From Opitutales bacterium (GTDB lineage Bacteria; Verrucomicrobiota; Verrucomicrobiia; Opitutales; UBA953), in the NCBI GenBank assembly GCA_009691685.1, contig SIAU01000011.1:1-41391 (forward strand): DNA of 41,391 nucleotides, written 5' to 3'. The translations under genes were made by a program, and so were the position numbers. The notes below the pieces were generated by a model. That model was not told where the DNA came from and made no database searches. It saw only the letters and a list, made by a program, of their open reading frames with translations. Positions 16,963 through 25,904 of the stretch are shown piece after piece. How positions within the stretch are numbered: the stretch's first letter is position 1; each line of letters starts with the position of its first letter.

Positions 16963-17532
16963 ATGTTTGAATGGTTGCGCAAAATCCTAGGCCTCCAGCC
17001 CAAGCCGTCTGAAGAAATCGACCTATCTAAGGCGCCCGACGAACCGGTGCCCGAGGAACGTGTCCCAGAAACTAGGCCCGACCCCAATAGTCCATGGGTG
17101 GGCGTAGATTTAGACGGAACACTCGCCGAGGCGGGTCGCTGGTTGAGTATGTCGCACATTGGACCACCCGTGCCTCTCATGATGCGAAGAGTGCAGGCCT
17201 GGCTCGCCAAAGGCGTTCGCATTAAAATTTTGACCGCCCGTGCCGGTAACGAAGAAGGTCTAGCTGCCACCCAAAAATGGTTAGCGGATAACGGCCTGCC
17301 CGACCTAGAAGTAACCGACAAAAAAGATTTTGATATGATCGAACTCTGGGACGATCGCGCCATCCAAGTCGTCCACAACACCGGCATGTGTTTCTTAGGA
17401 ACATCATATTTTGACAGACCCAAGGCACCGATTCTCTCGAACGAAATTCCTGATCGGACGTTTATCTTAGTCGGACAAAATCCTCCAGCCGAGCCAGCTA
17501 AGCCCGAAACCAACACAGAAAAATCTTCATGA
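16963..17532 (+). CDS. HAD-superfamily phosphatase-like protein
   Basis: 189 residues. After a charged, proline-rich N-terminal region (about 1-43) comes a compact HAD domain. The nucleophile motif GVDLDGTL contains D49 and D51; motif II is KILTARAG, with T after the ILx strand. The acidic motif appears as LWDDRAIQVV. There is little room for a cap domain, as in small HAD phosphatases and polynucleotide-kinase-phosphatase-like proteins. The substrate is unknown. Its end overlaps the Rrf2 regulator gene by ATGA, so the two are coupled. A TTGCCC box starts exactly 35 bases before the ATG. Confidence 0.8.
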   Translation: MFEWLRKILGLQPKPSEEIDLSKAPDEPVPEERVPETRPDPNSPWVGVDLDGTLAEAGRWLSMSHIGPPVPLMMRRVQAWLAKGVRIKILTARAGNEEGLAATQKWLADNGLPDLEVTDKKDFDMIELWDDRAIQVVHNTGMCFLGTSYFDRPKAPILSNEIPDRTFILVGQNPPAEPAKPETNTEKSS

Positions 17533-17942
17533 AAGCCTCACTCAAACTTGAATACTCGTTGCGCGTGCTGGCTCAATTAGCTCGTCGTAATAAAGGCAAC
17601 ACGGTCACTCGCATTGAGGAACTCGCGAAACTCGAAGCCATTCCGCAGAATTATCTAGTGCAATTATTAAATGAATTACGCGAAGGCGGCTTAGTGGATT
17701 CACGTCGTGGCAAAGCGGGGGGCTATCGTCTGGCTCGAAATGCTGAAGATATTTCCATCAAACAGGTACTCGAAGTGGTGGAACCCGATTTAATTTCGAC
17801 GAAAATCACCCTAAAAGGTAATTCCGGACCCCAAGTAGCCAGTCTTTGGCGGGAGCTTTCGAAACGGTTTGAAAAATCGATGAATGGTTTCACAGTAGCG
17901 CAACTCGCCCAATCCGAAGCCAGTGGAGATTGGGAAATCTAA
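17529..17942 (+). CDS. Rrf2-family transcriptional regulator (no Fe-S cysteines)
   Basis: 137 residues with the typical Rrf2 winged-helix N-terminus: LKLEYSLRVLAQLAR, then recognition segment IPQNYLVQLLNELREGGLVDSRRGKAGGYRLAR. IscR and NsrR bind an Fe-S cluster through three cysteines in the C-terminal half, but this protein has no cysteine at all. It should therefore sense something else or act as a plain repressor, as CymR does. It is translationally coupled to the HAD gene (ATGA overlap) and followed 12 bases later by the coiled-coil membrane protein. Confidence 0.9.
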   Translation: MKASLKLEYSLRVLAQLARRNKGNTVTRIEELAKLEAIPQNYLVQLLNELREGGLVDSRRGKAGGYRLARNAEDISIKQVLEVVEPDLISTKITLKGNSGPQVASLWRELSKRFEKSMNGFTVAQLAQSEASGDWEI

Positions 17943-17954
17943 CTTTTTACACTT

Positions 17955-18542
17955 ATGACCGACGAACCACAAAACACCCCCACCCCACCGCGCGCAACTA
18001 ACTCTCAAGGGGTTATTATTTCCGTCGTCGTTGTGCTCTTCATCGCACTCGCAGTGGTAATTTTATGGAAAGGGTTACAGTGGAAGGAAACGATTGAAGC
18101 ACAAAAAACGCGTATCGAAATTCTAGACGTTCAGGTCGCTAACCTCAAAACACTTAATCAAGATCAGGAAAACAAGTTGGCGGAAAATCGTGTAGCGATG
18201 GATGCAAAAGACGCCGACCTCAAGCGACTTAATGAAAAACTGGTCCAAGCTTTAAAAATCAACGAAGCTAATGTTAGTGAGAAAAACGAGCTGGCTGATA
18301 CTTTAGCGAAGACTGAAAAAACCCTCAAAGAGGCCAATGAAAAAGTGGCCCAACTCGAAACGCAAAATGCGGAAACAGCCAAAGCCTTACAGGTCTCTGA
18401 AGACTTTGGTAAAAGCTCTTTAGCGCAGGTCAATGAAGTGAATAGCCGTATCGAAAAACAGAACGCGGTAATCAAAGACCTCAACGAACAGATTAAAATT
18501 CTCGTCATAAAGGTTAATACTCCTGCACCTGAAAAAAAGTAA
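17955..18542 (+). CDS. Single-pass membrane protein with long coiled coil, unknown function
   Basis: 195 residues: a proline-rich, probably cytoplasmic N-terminus (1-17), one membrane segment (about 19-41, GVIISVVVVLFIALAVVILW), then a continuous charged coiled coil of about 140 residues with heptad pattern (LEKxNEKV, LxxxNxE types), ending KKK. I do not recognise a family. It follows the Rrf2 gene by 12 bases and precedes mscL by 12 bases, so it is most likely cotranscribed with both. It could be a membrane scaffold; nothing in the sequence points to catalysis. Confidence 0.75.
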   Translation: MTDEPQNTPTPPRATNSQGVIISVVVVLFIALAVVILWKGLQWKETIEAQKTRIEILDVQVANLKTLNQDQENKLAENRVAMDAKDADLKRLNEKLVQALKINEANVSEKNELADTLAKTEKTLKEANEKVAQLETQNAETAKALQVSEDFGKSSLAQVNEVNSRIEKQNAVIKDLNEQIKILVIKVNTPAPEKK

Positions 18543-18554
18543 TCGCTCGTTAAT

Positions 18555-18974
18555 ATGTCACTTAAGGAAGAGTTTAAGAAATTTGCCCTTCGTGGTAATG
18601 TCGCTGACCTCGCAGTCGGGGTGATTATCGGCGCTTCCTTTGGTGCCATCGTTAAATCCCTCGTCGAGGACATCATCATGCCCCCCTTGGGCTTTGTGCT
18701 CGGTAACGTAGATTTCTCTCATCTTTATTTCATTCTCAAACAAGGTGCTAAAGCAGCGGGACCTTATGCTACCATGGCCGATGCCGAAGCTGCCGGCGCC
18801 GTGATTATCAAATATGGCGCCTTCACTAATACGGTCATTAGCTTCTTAATAGTTTCTTTCACTATATTTTTGCTCATCCGTCAGATTAACAAATTAAAAG
18901 ATCCGGTGGTCGCCGCTGGACCGAGTGCCGAAGTTAAACTGCTGACTGAGATTCGCGACTCGCTCAAAAAGTAA
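18555..18974 (+). CDS. mscL: Large-conductance mechanosensitive channel MscL
   Basis: 139 residues, normal length. The channel opens on membrane stretch to release solutes during osmotic downshock. The pore-lining first helix FALRGNVADLAVGVIIGASFGAIV is near-canonical and is followed by SLVEDIIMPPLG. The second helix is near FTNTVISFLIVSFTIFLLI, and a C-terminal helical bundle closes with LLTEIRDSLKK. The periplasmic loop (Gly/Ala-rich, 60-75) is longer than in E. coli. Last gene of the HAD-Rrf2-coiled coil-mscL run. It converges on queA with a two-base gap. Confidence 0.97.
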   Translation: MSLKEEFKKFALRGNVADLAVGVIIGASFGAIVKSLVEDIIMPPLGFVLGNVDFSHLYFILKQGAKAAGPYATMADAEAAGAVIIKYGAFTNTVISFLIVSFTIFLLIRQINKLKDPVVAAGPSAEVKLLTEIRDSLKK

Positions 18975-18976
18975 GT

Positions 18977-20056
18977 CTACAGAATCAGCATCGCGTCACC
19001 GTAACTAAAAAAGCGGTACTCGCGACGAATCGCTTCTGCGTAAATTTCTTTGAGCCAAGGGAGTCCGGCCTCATCTCCAGGCGTTAAGAATGCCGCCACC
19101 AGACAGAGTAATGTCGACTTAGGGAGGTGGAAATTAGTGAGGAGATGCTCGCAGCAGTGAATAGTATCACCCGGTTTGATAAATAAACTCGAGCTACCTT
19201 GATAATCACCCGTTGGGAGATTTTTAAAGTCGGGAAATTTTCTGATAAAATCCTCAGCTGATCGCACCGTGGTTGTACCCACGGCTAGGCGCGGACGGCG
19301 ACTACGCAGAGCCTCGATTGTATTTACTGAAATAACATAGTCTTCACTGTGCATAACGTGGTTATTTAAATCGGGCGCCTGAATGGGTTGAAAAGTTCCG
19401 GCGCCGACATCCAAAATAAGGTTAAAGGTTTCGTGTCCTTGTTTGGATAATTTCTCGAGGAGCTCGGTCGTGAAATGTAATCCAGCGGTAGGTGCAGCCA
19501 CGGCACGGGTCGCCGATGGTTCGGCATAAACGGTTTGATAACGTTCCTCGTCAGCGAAATCTTTTACCCCTAACTTTTCCCGCGCATCCACGATGTAAGG
19601 CGGAAGCGGAAGTTCGCCGTGCTGTTGAGCGAGTTGTTCGACGCTTAATCCAGCAGGTAAATTAAATCGCACGATATAATCTCCACCCTGACCTAAGGAT
19701 ACGACCACGGCGTGATGACCATCGATATAAAAACCGGCTTCATCCGAGGCACGCTTTCCGGGTCGCAACATACAATGCCACTCCAGGGGCTGAGCGGTGG
19801 GACGAAGTAAAAGACATTCCACCTTTCCACCCGTGGGACGGACGCCAAAAAGTCGGGCCTTTAAAACTCGTACACTATTCCTGAAAAAAGTCGTTGAAGG
19901 CGGAATTAAGTCAGGGAGCTCCCTAAAATAATGGTGTGATATCTTCTTGGTCGCACGATTCACCACGAGCAATCGCGATTCATCACGTCGCTCCGAGGGC
20001 ACGGCCGCAATCCGTTCAGGAGGCAGATCAAAGTCCAACTCCTGCAACGTAATCAT
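18977..20056 (-). CDS. queA: S-adenosylmethionine:tRNA ribosyltransferase-isomerase
   Basis: 359 residues. It transfers the ribosyl part of SAM to preQ1 in tRNA, giving epoxyqueuosine. Family segments are [20 protein letters not shown] at the start, ARLFG, YQTVYAE, the hallmark [38 protein letters not shown] and [13 protein letters not shown] at the end. One variation is [13 protein letters not shown] in place of the common FNDTKVIPARL. The start shares one base with the stop of the YhaM-like gene (TAATG), so the two are coupled. Confidence 0.96.
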   Translation of the reverse strand: MITLQELDFDLPPERIAAVPSERRDESRLLVVNRATKKISHHYFRELPDLIPPSTTFFRNSVRVLKARLFGVRPTGGKVECLLLRPTAQPLEWHCMLRPGKRASDEAGFYIDGHHAVVVSLGQGGDYIVRFNLPAGLSVEQLAQQHGELPLPPYIVDAREKLGVKDFADEERYQTVYAEPSATRAVAAPTAGLHFTTELLEKLSKQGHETFNLILDVGAGTFQPIQAPDLNNHVMHSEDYVISVNTIEALRSRRPRLAVGTTTVRSAEDFIRKFPDFKNLPTGDYQGSSSLFIKPGDTIHCCEHLLTNFHLPKSTLLCLVAAFLTPGDEAGLPWLKEIYAEAIRREYRFFSYGDAMLIL

Positions 20057-21045
20057 TATTTAGTTTTCGGAGGAGTAATGAGTAACTGACCATCAATCGC
20101 CTTTAGGGGCATAAACTCAACACCGGGAGGCGCCTTACGGAGTTCCTCTTCAATCGCTGAAAGTTTTGCATCCAAGTCATCAATCCGCGCCACGAAAACC
20201 GCTTCAGGGGTCGAGGGGGTCTGACACGCACCGTACTCACGCATCGTGTGGTGACTGAGTAGCACGTGCTCGACGCGTTCGCGTAAAGAAACTTCGAGTT
20301 GTACCTTAGCTGAATGCTCTCTCACGATAAAGGCTCCTAAAACTAAGTGGCCGTGTAAATTTCCTGCGCGGGTGAAACCGGCGCGGGGCATACCAGGCTC
20401 GAGTTTAGTGTATTCTTGAATTTTACCTACGTCGTGCAGAATAATACTCGAGACCGCTAAAGAGTGATCCACTTTAGGATAAAGAGGCAGCAAGGCTTCG
20501 GCACAACGCGCCATGCGCAGTGTATGTTCGAGTAAGCCATGGCGGTAGGCGTGGTGCATGCCTGTAGCGGCGACCGAGTCGTAGAAGCGCTCTCCGTGTT
20601 CTTCTAGAATCGATTCCACCAGGGCGCGCAAGGTCGCGTGAGGAATGCGTTTAATAATAGCGCCGAGTTCTTCGCGCATTTTTAGGGGATCTTGTTGAGA
20701 CACGGGAGTAAGGCGACCCATGATGGCAGGGTCAGATTTTTCGGCATCAGCCAGAGCTGCGAGAGCATCGACACGGAATTCTGGGCGACCAGCAAACTCA
20801 CCCATCGTCCCGCCCACCTTCACAGGTGTCCCAGGCTTTAATGTAGTGAGCACTGTTTTTAGAGGTGAATCAGAAAAGACACGTACTTTTACTTCGTCTG
20901 AAGCGTCACCTAAAACAAATTCAAAATAAGTGGATCCATTTTTTGCGGACTTGGTATTAATATCGCCCAATCCACAAATAGCCAAAAAACGATTACCGGT
21001 CGGCAATGCTTTACACTCTCTTAATGATTGGGGCGATTCGGCCAT
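20056..21045 (-). CDS. YhaM-like 3'-5' exoribonuclease (OB fold + HD domain)
   Basis: 329 residues. Residues about 15-100 form an OB-fold nucleic-acid-binding domain ([17 protein letters not shown]). Residues about 135-320 form an HD domain with [14 protein letters not shown] (H164, H165, H169, H174), the HD pair H204-D205 in ILHDVGK and the later SHHTMREYG. This architecture is that of YhaM/CBF1, which trims RNA or single-stranded DNA with Mn2+ in the cytoplasm. It is the upstream partner of queA, overlapping by one base. Upstream lies a 145-bp AT-rich divergent region with AATAATAATAAT at about 21079. Confidence 0.88.
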   Translation of the reverse strand: MAESPQSLRECKALPTGNRFLAICGLGDINTKSAKNGSTYFEFVLGDASDEVKVRVFSDSPLKTVLTTLKPGTPVKVGGTMGEFAGRPEFRVDALAALADAEKSDPAIMGRLTPVSQQDPLKMREELGAIIKRIPHATLRALVESILEEHGERFYDSVAATGMHHAYRHGLLEHTLRMARCAEALLPLYPKVDHSLAVSSIILHDVGKIQEYTKLEPGMPRAGFTRAGNLHGHLVLGAFIVREHSAKVQLEVSLRERVEHVLLSHHTMREYGACQTPSTPEAVFVARIDDLDAKLSAIEEELRKAPPGVEFMPLKAIDGQLLITPPKTK

Positions 21046-21190
21046 GCACGCAAAGTGCTTAAAACAGGCGTGGTAGCAAATAATAATAATTTAAAACCGT
21101 CTAAATTAAGCTAATCGGTTAAATTATCTAACTAGACCCTTCATTGAACGAGGTTGTCTTCATCTAAGCCACGTGTAGTATCGTAAATCA

Positions 21191-22270
21191 ATGAAGCGGT
21201 ATCTATTAATAGGAGTAGTCGTATCCGTGGGAGCGCTCGCTGTATTATGGATCAACTATGACCGCGGATTAAATGAACCAAAAAACGTAGCATCGGTTTC
21301 CCCAAATAGCCCGCGACCCATAACCGGACTTATCCAAGAGCCGAAGAAGATTATCACCAGTGAATCACAGGTCAAAGAGACCATCACACAACTCAGTCAA
21401 AAGGGTCTACCCGCTTTAACTAATCAACAGATTCAGGGCTATCTCACCTCTAACGACCGGGATGCCACCTGCCTGATTGTGGGAAGTCGTTTAAGTAAAA
21501 ATCCCGAGTTATTACGTGAGGCCGTGGCGCGTTTCAGTGACAACCCCGTCGTGCAATTAGAGATGGCATTACACGGGCCCACCCAAGAGGAAAGACAAGC
21601 CGCACTCGATGCATTCAAACAACATGATCCGCAAAATTCGCTCTGTGACTATCTCGACTCACTTTCGGCATTTGAACGCGGAGATTTTTCCAAAGCAGCG
21701 GGCGGATTAATCCAATCACTGGATAGTGGTACATTGCAGGACTACTCACTAACCTTAGCTTCCGGAACGGAAGCTGCCTATCTATCTGCCGGATATAACA
21801 ACACCGAAGCTCAACTCTTCGCGCTCTTTGACTCTACACAACGCAACCAAGACACGACCGGCAAGATGGGCGCGGTGGCCGATAAATTAGGCGAACTGCG
21901 CAATCAGTATATTAAAAATAATGATATGGATGCGGCTGAACCCACCGTGACGATCGGCTTAGACATTGGACAAAAAATTCAGTCCCAGGAAAACCCGAGT
22001 TTCTTAAGCAGCTTAGTCGGTCTTGATATTGAAGCGAAAATCCTGAATCAGCTCGACCCCTCAACGCCGATTAATTCCGCGGGGCAAACCGCCGACGCGC
22101 GTTTAAAAGAATTAAGTCAGCAAAAAAACCAGTTACAGAGTTTAGTGCAAAAGGCTCAAGATCTGCCCATCAGTAAGATGTCCGACGAGCAAATGAAGGA
22201 CTACACACAAAAGTTACGCAGCCAAGGGGAAGTGAGTGCAACACGATGGTGGTTAGACCAAAACAAGTAG
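21191..22270 (+). CDS. Membrane-anchored helical protein of unknown function
   Basis: 359 residues that I do not recognise. The N-terminus (MKRYLLIGVVVSVGALAVLW) is a membrane anchor or signal peptide without a clear cleavage site. The rest is hydrophilic and predicted helical. A central part (about 95-215) has short helix pairs such as LREAVARFSDNPVVQLEMAL and CDYLDSLSAFERGDFSKA, suggesting TPR-like repeats. A Gln-rich helix near the end (RLKELSQQKNQLQSLVQKAQ) may coil. Two cysteines only. It diverges from yhaM and is followed after 64 bases by the K+ channel gene. A scaffold or envelope role is only a guess. Confidence 0.7.
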   Translation: MKRYLLIGVVVSVGALAVLWINYDRGLNEPKNVASVSPNSPRPITGLIQEPKKIITSESQVKETITQLSQKGLPALTNQQIQGYLTSNDRDATCLIVGSRLSKNPELLREAVARFSDNPVVQLEMALHGPTQEERQAALDAFKQHDPQNSLCDYLDSLSAFERGDFSKAAGGLIQSLDSGTLQDYSLTLASGTEAAYLSAGYNNTEAQLFALFDSTQRNQDTTGKMGAVADKLGELRNQYIKNNDMDAAEPTVTIGLDIGQKIQSQENPSFLSSLVGLDIEAKILNQLDPSTPINSAGQTADARLKELSQQKNQLQSLVQKAQDLPISKMSDEQMKDYTQKLRSQGEVSATRWWLDQNK

Positions 22271-22334
22271 TTTTCTCCTAGAACTTAACTAAAACGGTGT
22301 TTGTCTCAGGAGCCAAATTCTCTAGTATTTATCT

Positions 22335-23123
22335 ATGAGAGTGGACGAAAAGCTTCAGGAGAGATTAAGGCCGTGGGATTGGTCGGTTCTCGTTGTCTCG
22401 GTTATTTCTCTTATTTTAGTTATTCTTGAAACCGTTGTTACCCTACATCCTGACACCTTAAGTCGATTTGCTTTCATCGATCGCTGTGCGTGTGTGATTT
22501 TCGTGGTCGATGTCTTAGTGCGTTGGCGGCGCATGGACTGGAGTAGAAAATATTGGAAATGGGGCTGGTTGGATGCTCTCGCTAGTATCCCGCTCGATAA
22601 TGCCTTTCGCGCCCTGCAGGCCATTCGTATCTATCGATTCGTCCGACTGGCACGAAGTATTTATAAATTCAAAGGAGTGACTACAGGCACGACGTTAAAC
22701 GATAAAATTCTCGCCCTACCTGGAATCGCCCTCGTGATGATTCTTTTCAGCGCAACCCTCATTATTGAGGTGGAACGCGACGCACCGAATGCCCTCATTA
22801 AAACGGGTGGCGACTCCTTATGGTGGGCGCTTTCTACGGTTACCACGGTTGGCTATGGCGACATTTATCCAGTAACGAGAGAGGGTAAATTTGTGGCGGC
22901 GGGCTTAATGATTGTGGGTGTTATATTTTTCAGCTCTATCTCGGCATTCATTACGACGAAATTAATTCTTCCCGAAGAGGAGCGAGATCACGAAGGTGAA
23001 ATGAGAGAAATTCGCGCCCTGCACAAAGAAGTTAAAGAACTACGGCAGGCCTTAATGGAGCATAATAATCATGCTTCCAAAAAGGCCGAAGTGCCGCCGA
23101 GCACCGATATTAAAGGACTATAA
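22335..23123 (+). CDS. Voltage-gated-type potassium channel
   Basis: 262 residues with six membrane segments. A voltage-sensor-like half includes S4 with repeated arginines (FRALQAIRIYRFVRLARSI, about 91-109). The pore has helix WWALSTVT followed by the selectivity filter TVGYGD at 171-176, then S6 (AAGLMIVGVIFFSSISAFIT). A cytoplasmic coiled coil follows (EMREIRALHKEVKELRQAL). There is no RCK/TrkA domain. It moves K+ across the inner membrane. The stop codon abuts that of ahcY on the other strand (TAATTA, 23121-23126). Confidence 0.93.
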   Translation: MRVDEKLQERLRPWDWSVLVVSVISLILVILETVVTLHPDTLSRFAFIDRCACVIFVVDVLVRWRRMDWSRKYWKWGWLDALASIPLDNAFRALQAIRIYRFVRLARSIYKFKGVTTGTTLNDKILALPGIALVMILFSATLIIEVERDAPNALIKTGGDSLWWALSTVTTVGYGDIYPVTREGKFVAAGLMIVGVIFFSSISAFITTKLILPEEERDHEGEMREIRALHKEVKELRQALMEHNNHASKKAEVPPSTDIKGL

Positions 23124-24530
23124 TTAGTACCTGTAGCTATCAGTCTTAAAGGGTCCGTTAGGCTTCACCCCAATGTAGTCTGCCTGGGCCTTCGTTAACT
23201 GGGTGAGTCTAGCTCCAATTTTTTCTAAGTGTAGGCGTGCGACTTCTTCGTCGAGGTATTTAGGTAAGACGCAAACACCTGGCTTAGCGGTTGCACGGGT
23301 TTCCCATAAGTGAATTTGGGCGAGGACTTGATTCGAGAACGAAGTCGACATCACATAGCTAGGGTGACCAGTGGCACAGCCGAGGTTTACTAAGCGTCCC
23401 TCTGCTAACATGTAAATCTGTTTTCCTTTGGGGAAGGTATAACGATCAACCTGCGGTTTAATCATTTCTTTCTTCACGCCCTTAGCGTCATTCAAACGAG
23501 TGACTTGGATTTCGTTATCAAAGTGTCCGATGTTACAAACAATCGCTTGGTCTCTCATCTTCTGCATGTGTTCGAGCGTGATGATGTCGCGATTACCAGT
23601 AGCCGTTACATAAATGTCGGTGTTACCTAAAGTGTCTTCAATGCGAACAACGCGATAGCCTTCCATCGCCGCTTGCAGCGCGCAAATCGGATCCACTTCA
23701 GCAATCTGTACCGTCGCGCCTAAGCCACGCAGAGATTGTGCTGAGCCTTTACCTACGTCGCCATAACCAATGACGAGGGCAAGTTTACCAGCGACCATCA
23801 CATCGGTGGCGCGCTTAATGCCATCCACCAAGGACTCACGACAGCCGTATAAGTTGTCGAACTTAGATTTCGTAGCCGTATCATTCACATTAACGGTCGG
23901 CACTAAAAGTTCTCCCGCTTCAAGCATGCTATAAAGACGTTTTACGCCGGTGGTAGTTTCTTCGGAAACACCCTTCCACGCGGCGACTACTTTATGCCAG
24001 TGGCCGGGGCGCTCTTTAGCTACTTTCTTGAGCAGGTTTTTAATAACCTGTTCTTCGTGTGATTCGGATTTGGTGTTAACCCATTTGGAACCGTTTTCTA
24101 ATTCATAACCTTTGTGAATTAAAAGTGTCGCATCACCACCGTCATCGACGATGAGCTCTGGACCACTACCATTGGGCCAGGTCAGTGCTTCCATGGTGCA
24201 CTCCCAATACTCTTCTAAGGTTTCACCCTTCCAGGCGAATACTGGGTAGCCCGCTTTAGCGATCGCCGCAGCAGCGTGATCCTGGGTTGAAAAGATATTA
24301 CAAGAAGCCCAGCGCACATCGGCACCGAGAGCTGCTAGAGTTTCAATAAGTACCGCGGTCTGAATCGTCATGTGCAACGAACCAGTAATGCGAACGCCCT
24401 TAAGAGGCTTAGTTTTCGCATACTTGGCGCGCAGCGACATCAGGCCGGGCATTTCGTGCTCAGCGACTTGGAGTTCTTTACGGCCCCAGTCGGCAAGACT
24501 GAGATCAGCTACTTTGAAATCTGCTTTCAT
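23124..24530 (-). CDS. ahcY: Adenosylhomocysteinase
   Basis: Splits S-adenosylhomocysteine into adenosine and homocysteine with bound NAD+, closing the SAM cycle. The 468-residue reading starts at ATG 24530 ([19 protein letters not shown]), matching family N-termini; an in-frame ATG 33 bases upstream would add a non-conserved extension. Key segments are [47 protein letters not shown], the NAD-binding [10 protein letters not shown], and [10 protein letters not shown]. The C-terminus ends KTDSYRY, with the conserved Lys and Tyr that reach the partner subunit's NAD site. It is 38 bases downstream of metK, with which it forms a SAM-cycle operon. Confidence 0.97.
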   Translation of the reverse strand: MKADFKVADLSLADWGRKELQVAEHEMPGLMSLRAKYAKTKPLKGVRITGSLHMTIQTAVLIETLAALGADVRWASCNIFSTQDHAAAAIAKAGYPVFAWKGETLEEYWECTMEALTWPNGSGPELIVDDGGDATLLIHKGYELENGSKWVNTKSESHEEQVIKNLLKKVAKERPGHWHKVVAAWKGVSEETTTGVKRLYSMLEAGELLVPTVNVNDTATKSKFDNLYGCRESLVDGIKRATDVMVAGKLALVIGYGDVGKGSAQSLRGLGATVQIAEVDPICALQAAMEGYRVVRIEDTLGNTDIYVTATGNRDIITLEHMQKMRDQAIVCNIGHFDNEIQVTRLNDAKGVKKEMIKPQVDRYTFPKGKQIYMLAEGRLVNLGCATGHPSYVMSTSFSNQVLAQIHLWETRATAKPGVCVLPKYLDEEVARLHLEKIGARLTQLTKAQADYIGVKPNGPFKTDSYRY

Positions 24531-24568
24531 AGATTTTGTGCGGGAGGGTTTGGGTGAGTACATGGTGA

Positions 24569-25756
24569 TTAAGATTGTTGGTGAAGGGCTTTAACAAATT
24601 TAGCGAGGTGCTTGGTTTCTTCCCACGGTAAACCTTTTTTACCGAAGTGACCATAATGCGTACTTGCACGATAAATGGGACGACGCAAATCGAGCTGCTT
24701 AATAATCTCGGCGGGATTAAACAGAAAAACTTCTTTGACCGCAGCCAAGATGGAGGCATCGGACATATTACCCGTACCAAAAGTATCGAGGTGAATGCTC
24801 GTCGGTTCAGGGTGACCAATCGCGTAGGCGACTTGTAATTCACAACGGTCAGCAACTCCTGAGTCAACAATGTGCTTGGCGACCCAGCGAGCCATGTAAG
24901 CAGCAGAACGATCGACTTTAGTTGGGTCTTTTCCGGAAAATGCGCCACCACCGTGACGACCCATTCCGCCGTAAGAATCGACGATGATTTTACGTCCAGT
25001 TAATCCGCAGTCCCCTTGGGGGCCACCGATGACAAAGCGTCCGGTAGGATTGATTAAAAACTCCGTTTTCTTACCGATTAAATTCTTGGGCAAAACCTTG
25101 TGGATAATCTGATTAATACAGAATTTTTCGATTTGGCTGTGGGTAACTTCGGCTGTGTGTTGGGTCGAAATAACCACGTTGGTGATTTCTTTTAATTTTC
25201 CATTTTCATATCGTACCGCAACTTGCGATTTACAGTCAGGACGAATCCATTCTGTACCACGCGCACCTGATTTACGTAGTCGGGCCAATTCGCGATTTAA
25301 GCGGTGGGCAAACATCACGGGAGCGGGCATCAGCTCTTCAGTCTCATTGGAGGCGTAACCAAACATAATTCCTTGGTCACCGGCACCCATCTTGGCGTGC
25401 TTTTTTCCAGAGGCTTTGCGCTCATCAACCCCTTGAGCAATGTCGGGGGATTGTTTCGTTAAAAGATTAGTGAAGAAAACTTTATCGGCATGAAAGATGT
25501 CGTCGTCATTCACATAGCCAATTTCTCGGATGGCGGCACGCACGACTTCTTCGAAATTAACTTTGGCCTTGGTCGTTAATTCACCCGCAATGACGACGTG
25601 ATTACTCTTCACCAAGGTTTCGCAAGCAACGCGCGAGAACTTATCTTGAGCGAAAACCGCGTCCAAGACAGAATCGGAAATGGAGTCAGCCACCTTATCG
25701 GGGTGACCCTCGCCTACTGATTCAGAGGAAAAGATATAGGAGTCATGGTGATCCAT
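24569..25756 (-). CDS. metK: S-adenosylmethionine synthetase
   Basis: Makes SAM from ATP and methionine. The start at ATG 25756 gives [20 protein letters not shown], the family N-terminus; an in-frame start 42 bases upstream adds only a non-conserved Pro/Leu stretch. Signature segments [12 protein letters not shown] and [19 protein letters not shown] are intact, and the ATP and Mg sites look normal. First gene of metK-ahcY. I looked in the 148-bp upstream region for a SAM or SAH riboswitch and did not recognise one. A TTGCCA box (minus strand, 25792-25787) lies 36 bases before the ATG. Confidence 0.97.
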   Translation of the reverse strand: MDHHDSYIFSSESVGEGHPDKVADSISDSVLDAVFAQDKFSRVACETLVKSNHVVIAGELTTKAKVNFEEVVRAAIREIGYVNDDDIFHADKVFFTNLLTKQSPDIAQGVDERKASGKKHAKMGAGDQGIMFGYASNETEELMPAPVMFAHRLNRELARLRKSGARGTEWIRPDCKSQVAVRYENGKLKEITNVVISTQHTAEVTHSQIEKFCINQIIHKVLPKNLIGKKTEFLINPTGRFVIGGPQGDCGLTGRKIIVDSYGGMGRHGGGAFSGKDPTKVDRSAAYMARWVAKHIVDSGVADRCELQVAYAIGHPEPTSIHLDTFGTGNMSDASILAAVKEVFLFNPAEIIKQLDLRRPIYRASTHYGHFGKKGLPWEETKHLAKFVKALHQQS

Positions 25757-25904
25757 AGGCGGATATCGAAATAGAAAAGGGAGAGGTGGCAAGTTCACAT
25801 CAATATATCTTGATGGAAAGATACGTTATATTCTCACTTTTTGCCCAATTATCCATGCCGAGGTGAGGGCTTGCCCGAAAGGACTAAGTTTGTAGGGTTA
25901 TTTC

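Noticed and set aside
21079..21090. AATAATAATAAT as a functional repeat
   Set aside because: Four copies of a trinucleotide in an AT-rich spacer are too short to support any claim.
25757..25904. SAM or SAH riboswitch before metK
   Set aside because: A CCGAGG...GGGCTTGCCCG stretch near 25858 recalled parts of the SAH motif, but it is on the strand of the GH20 gene and the remaining stems and core bases are missing.
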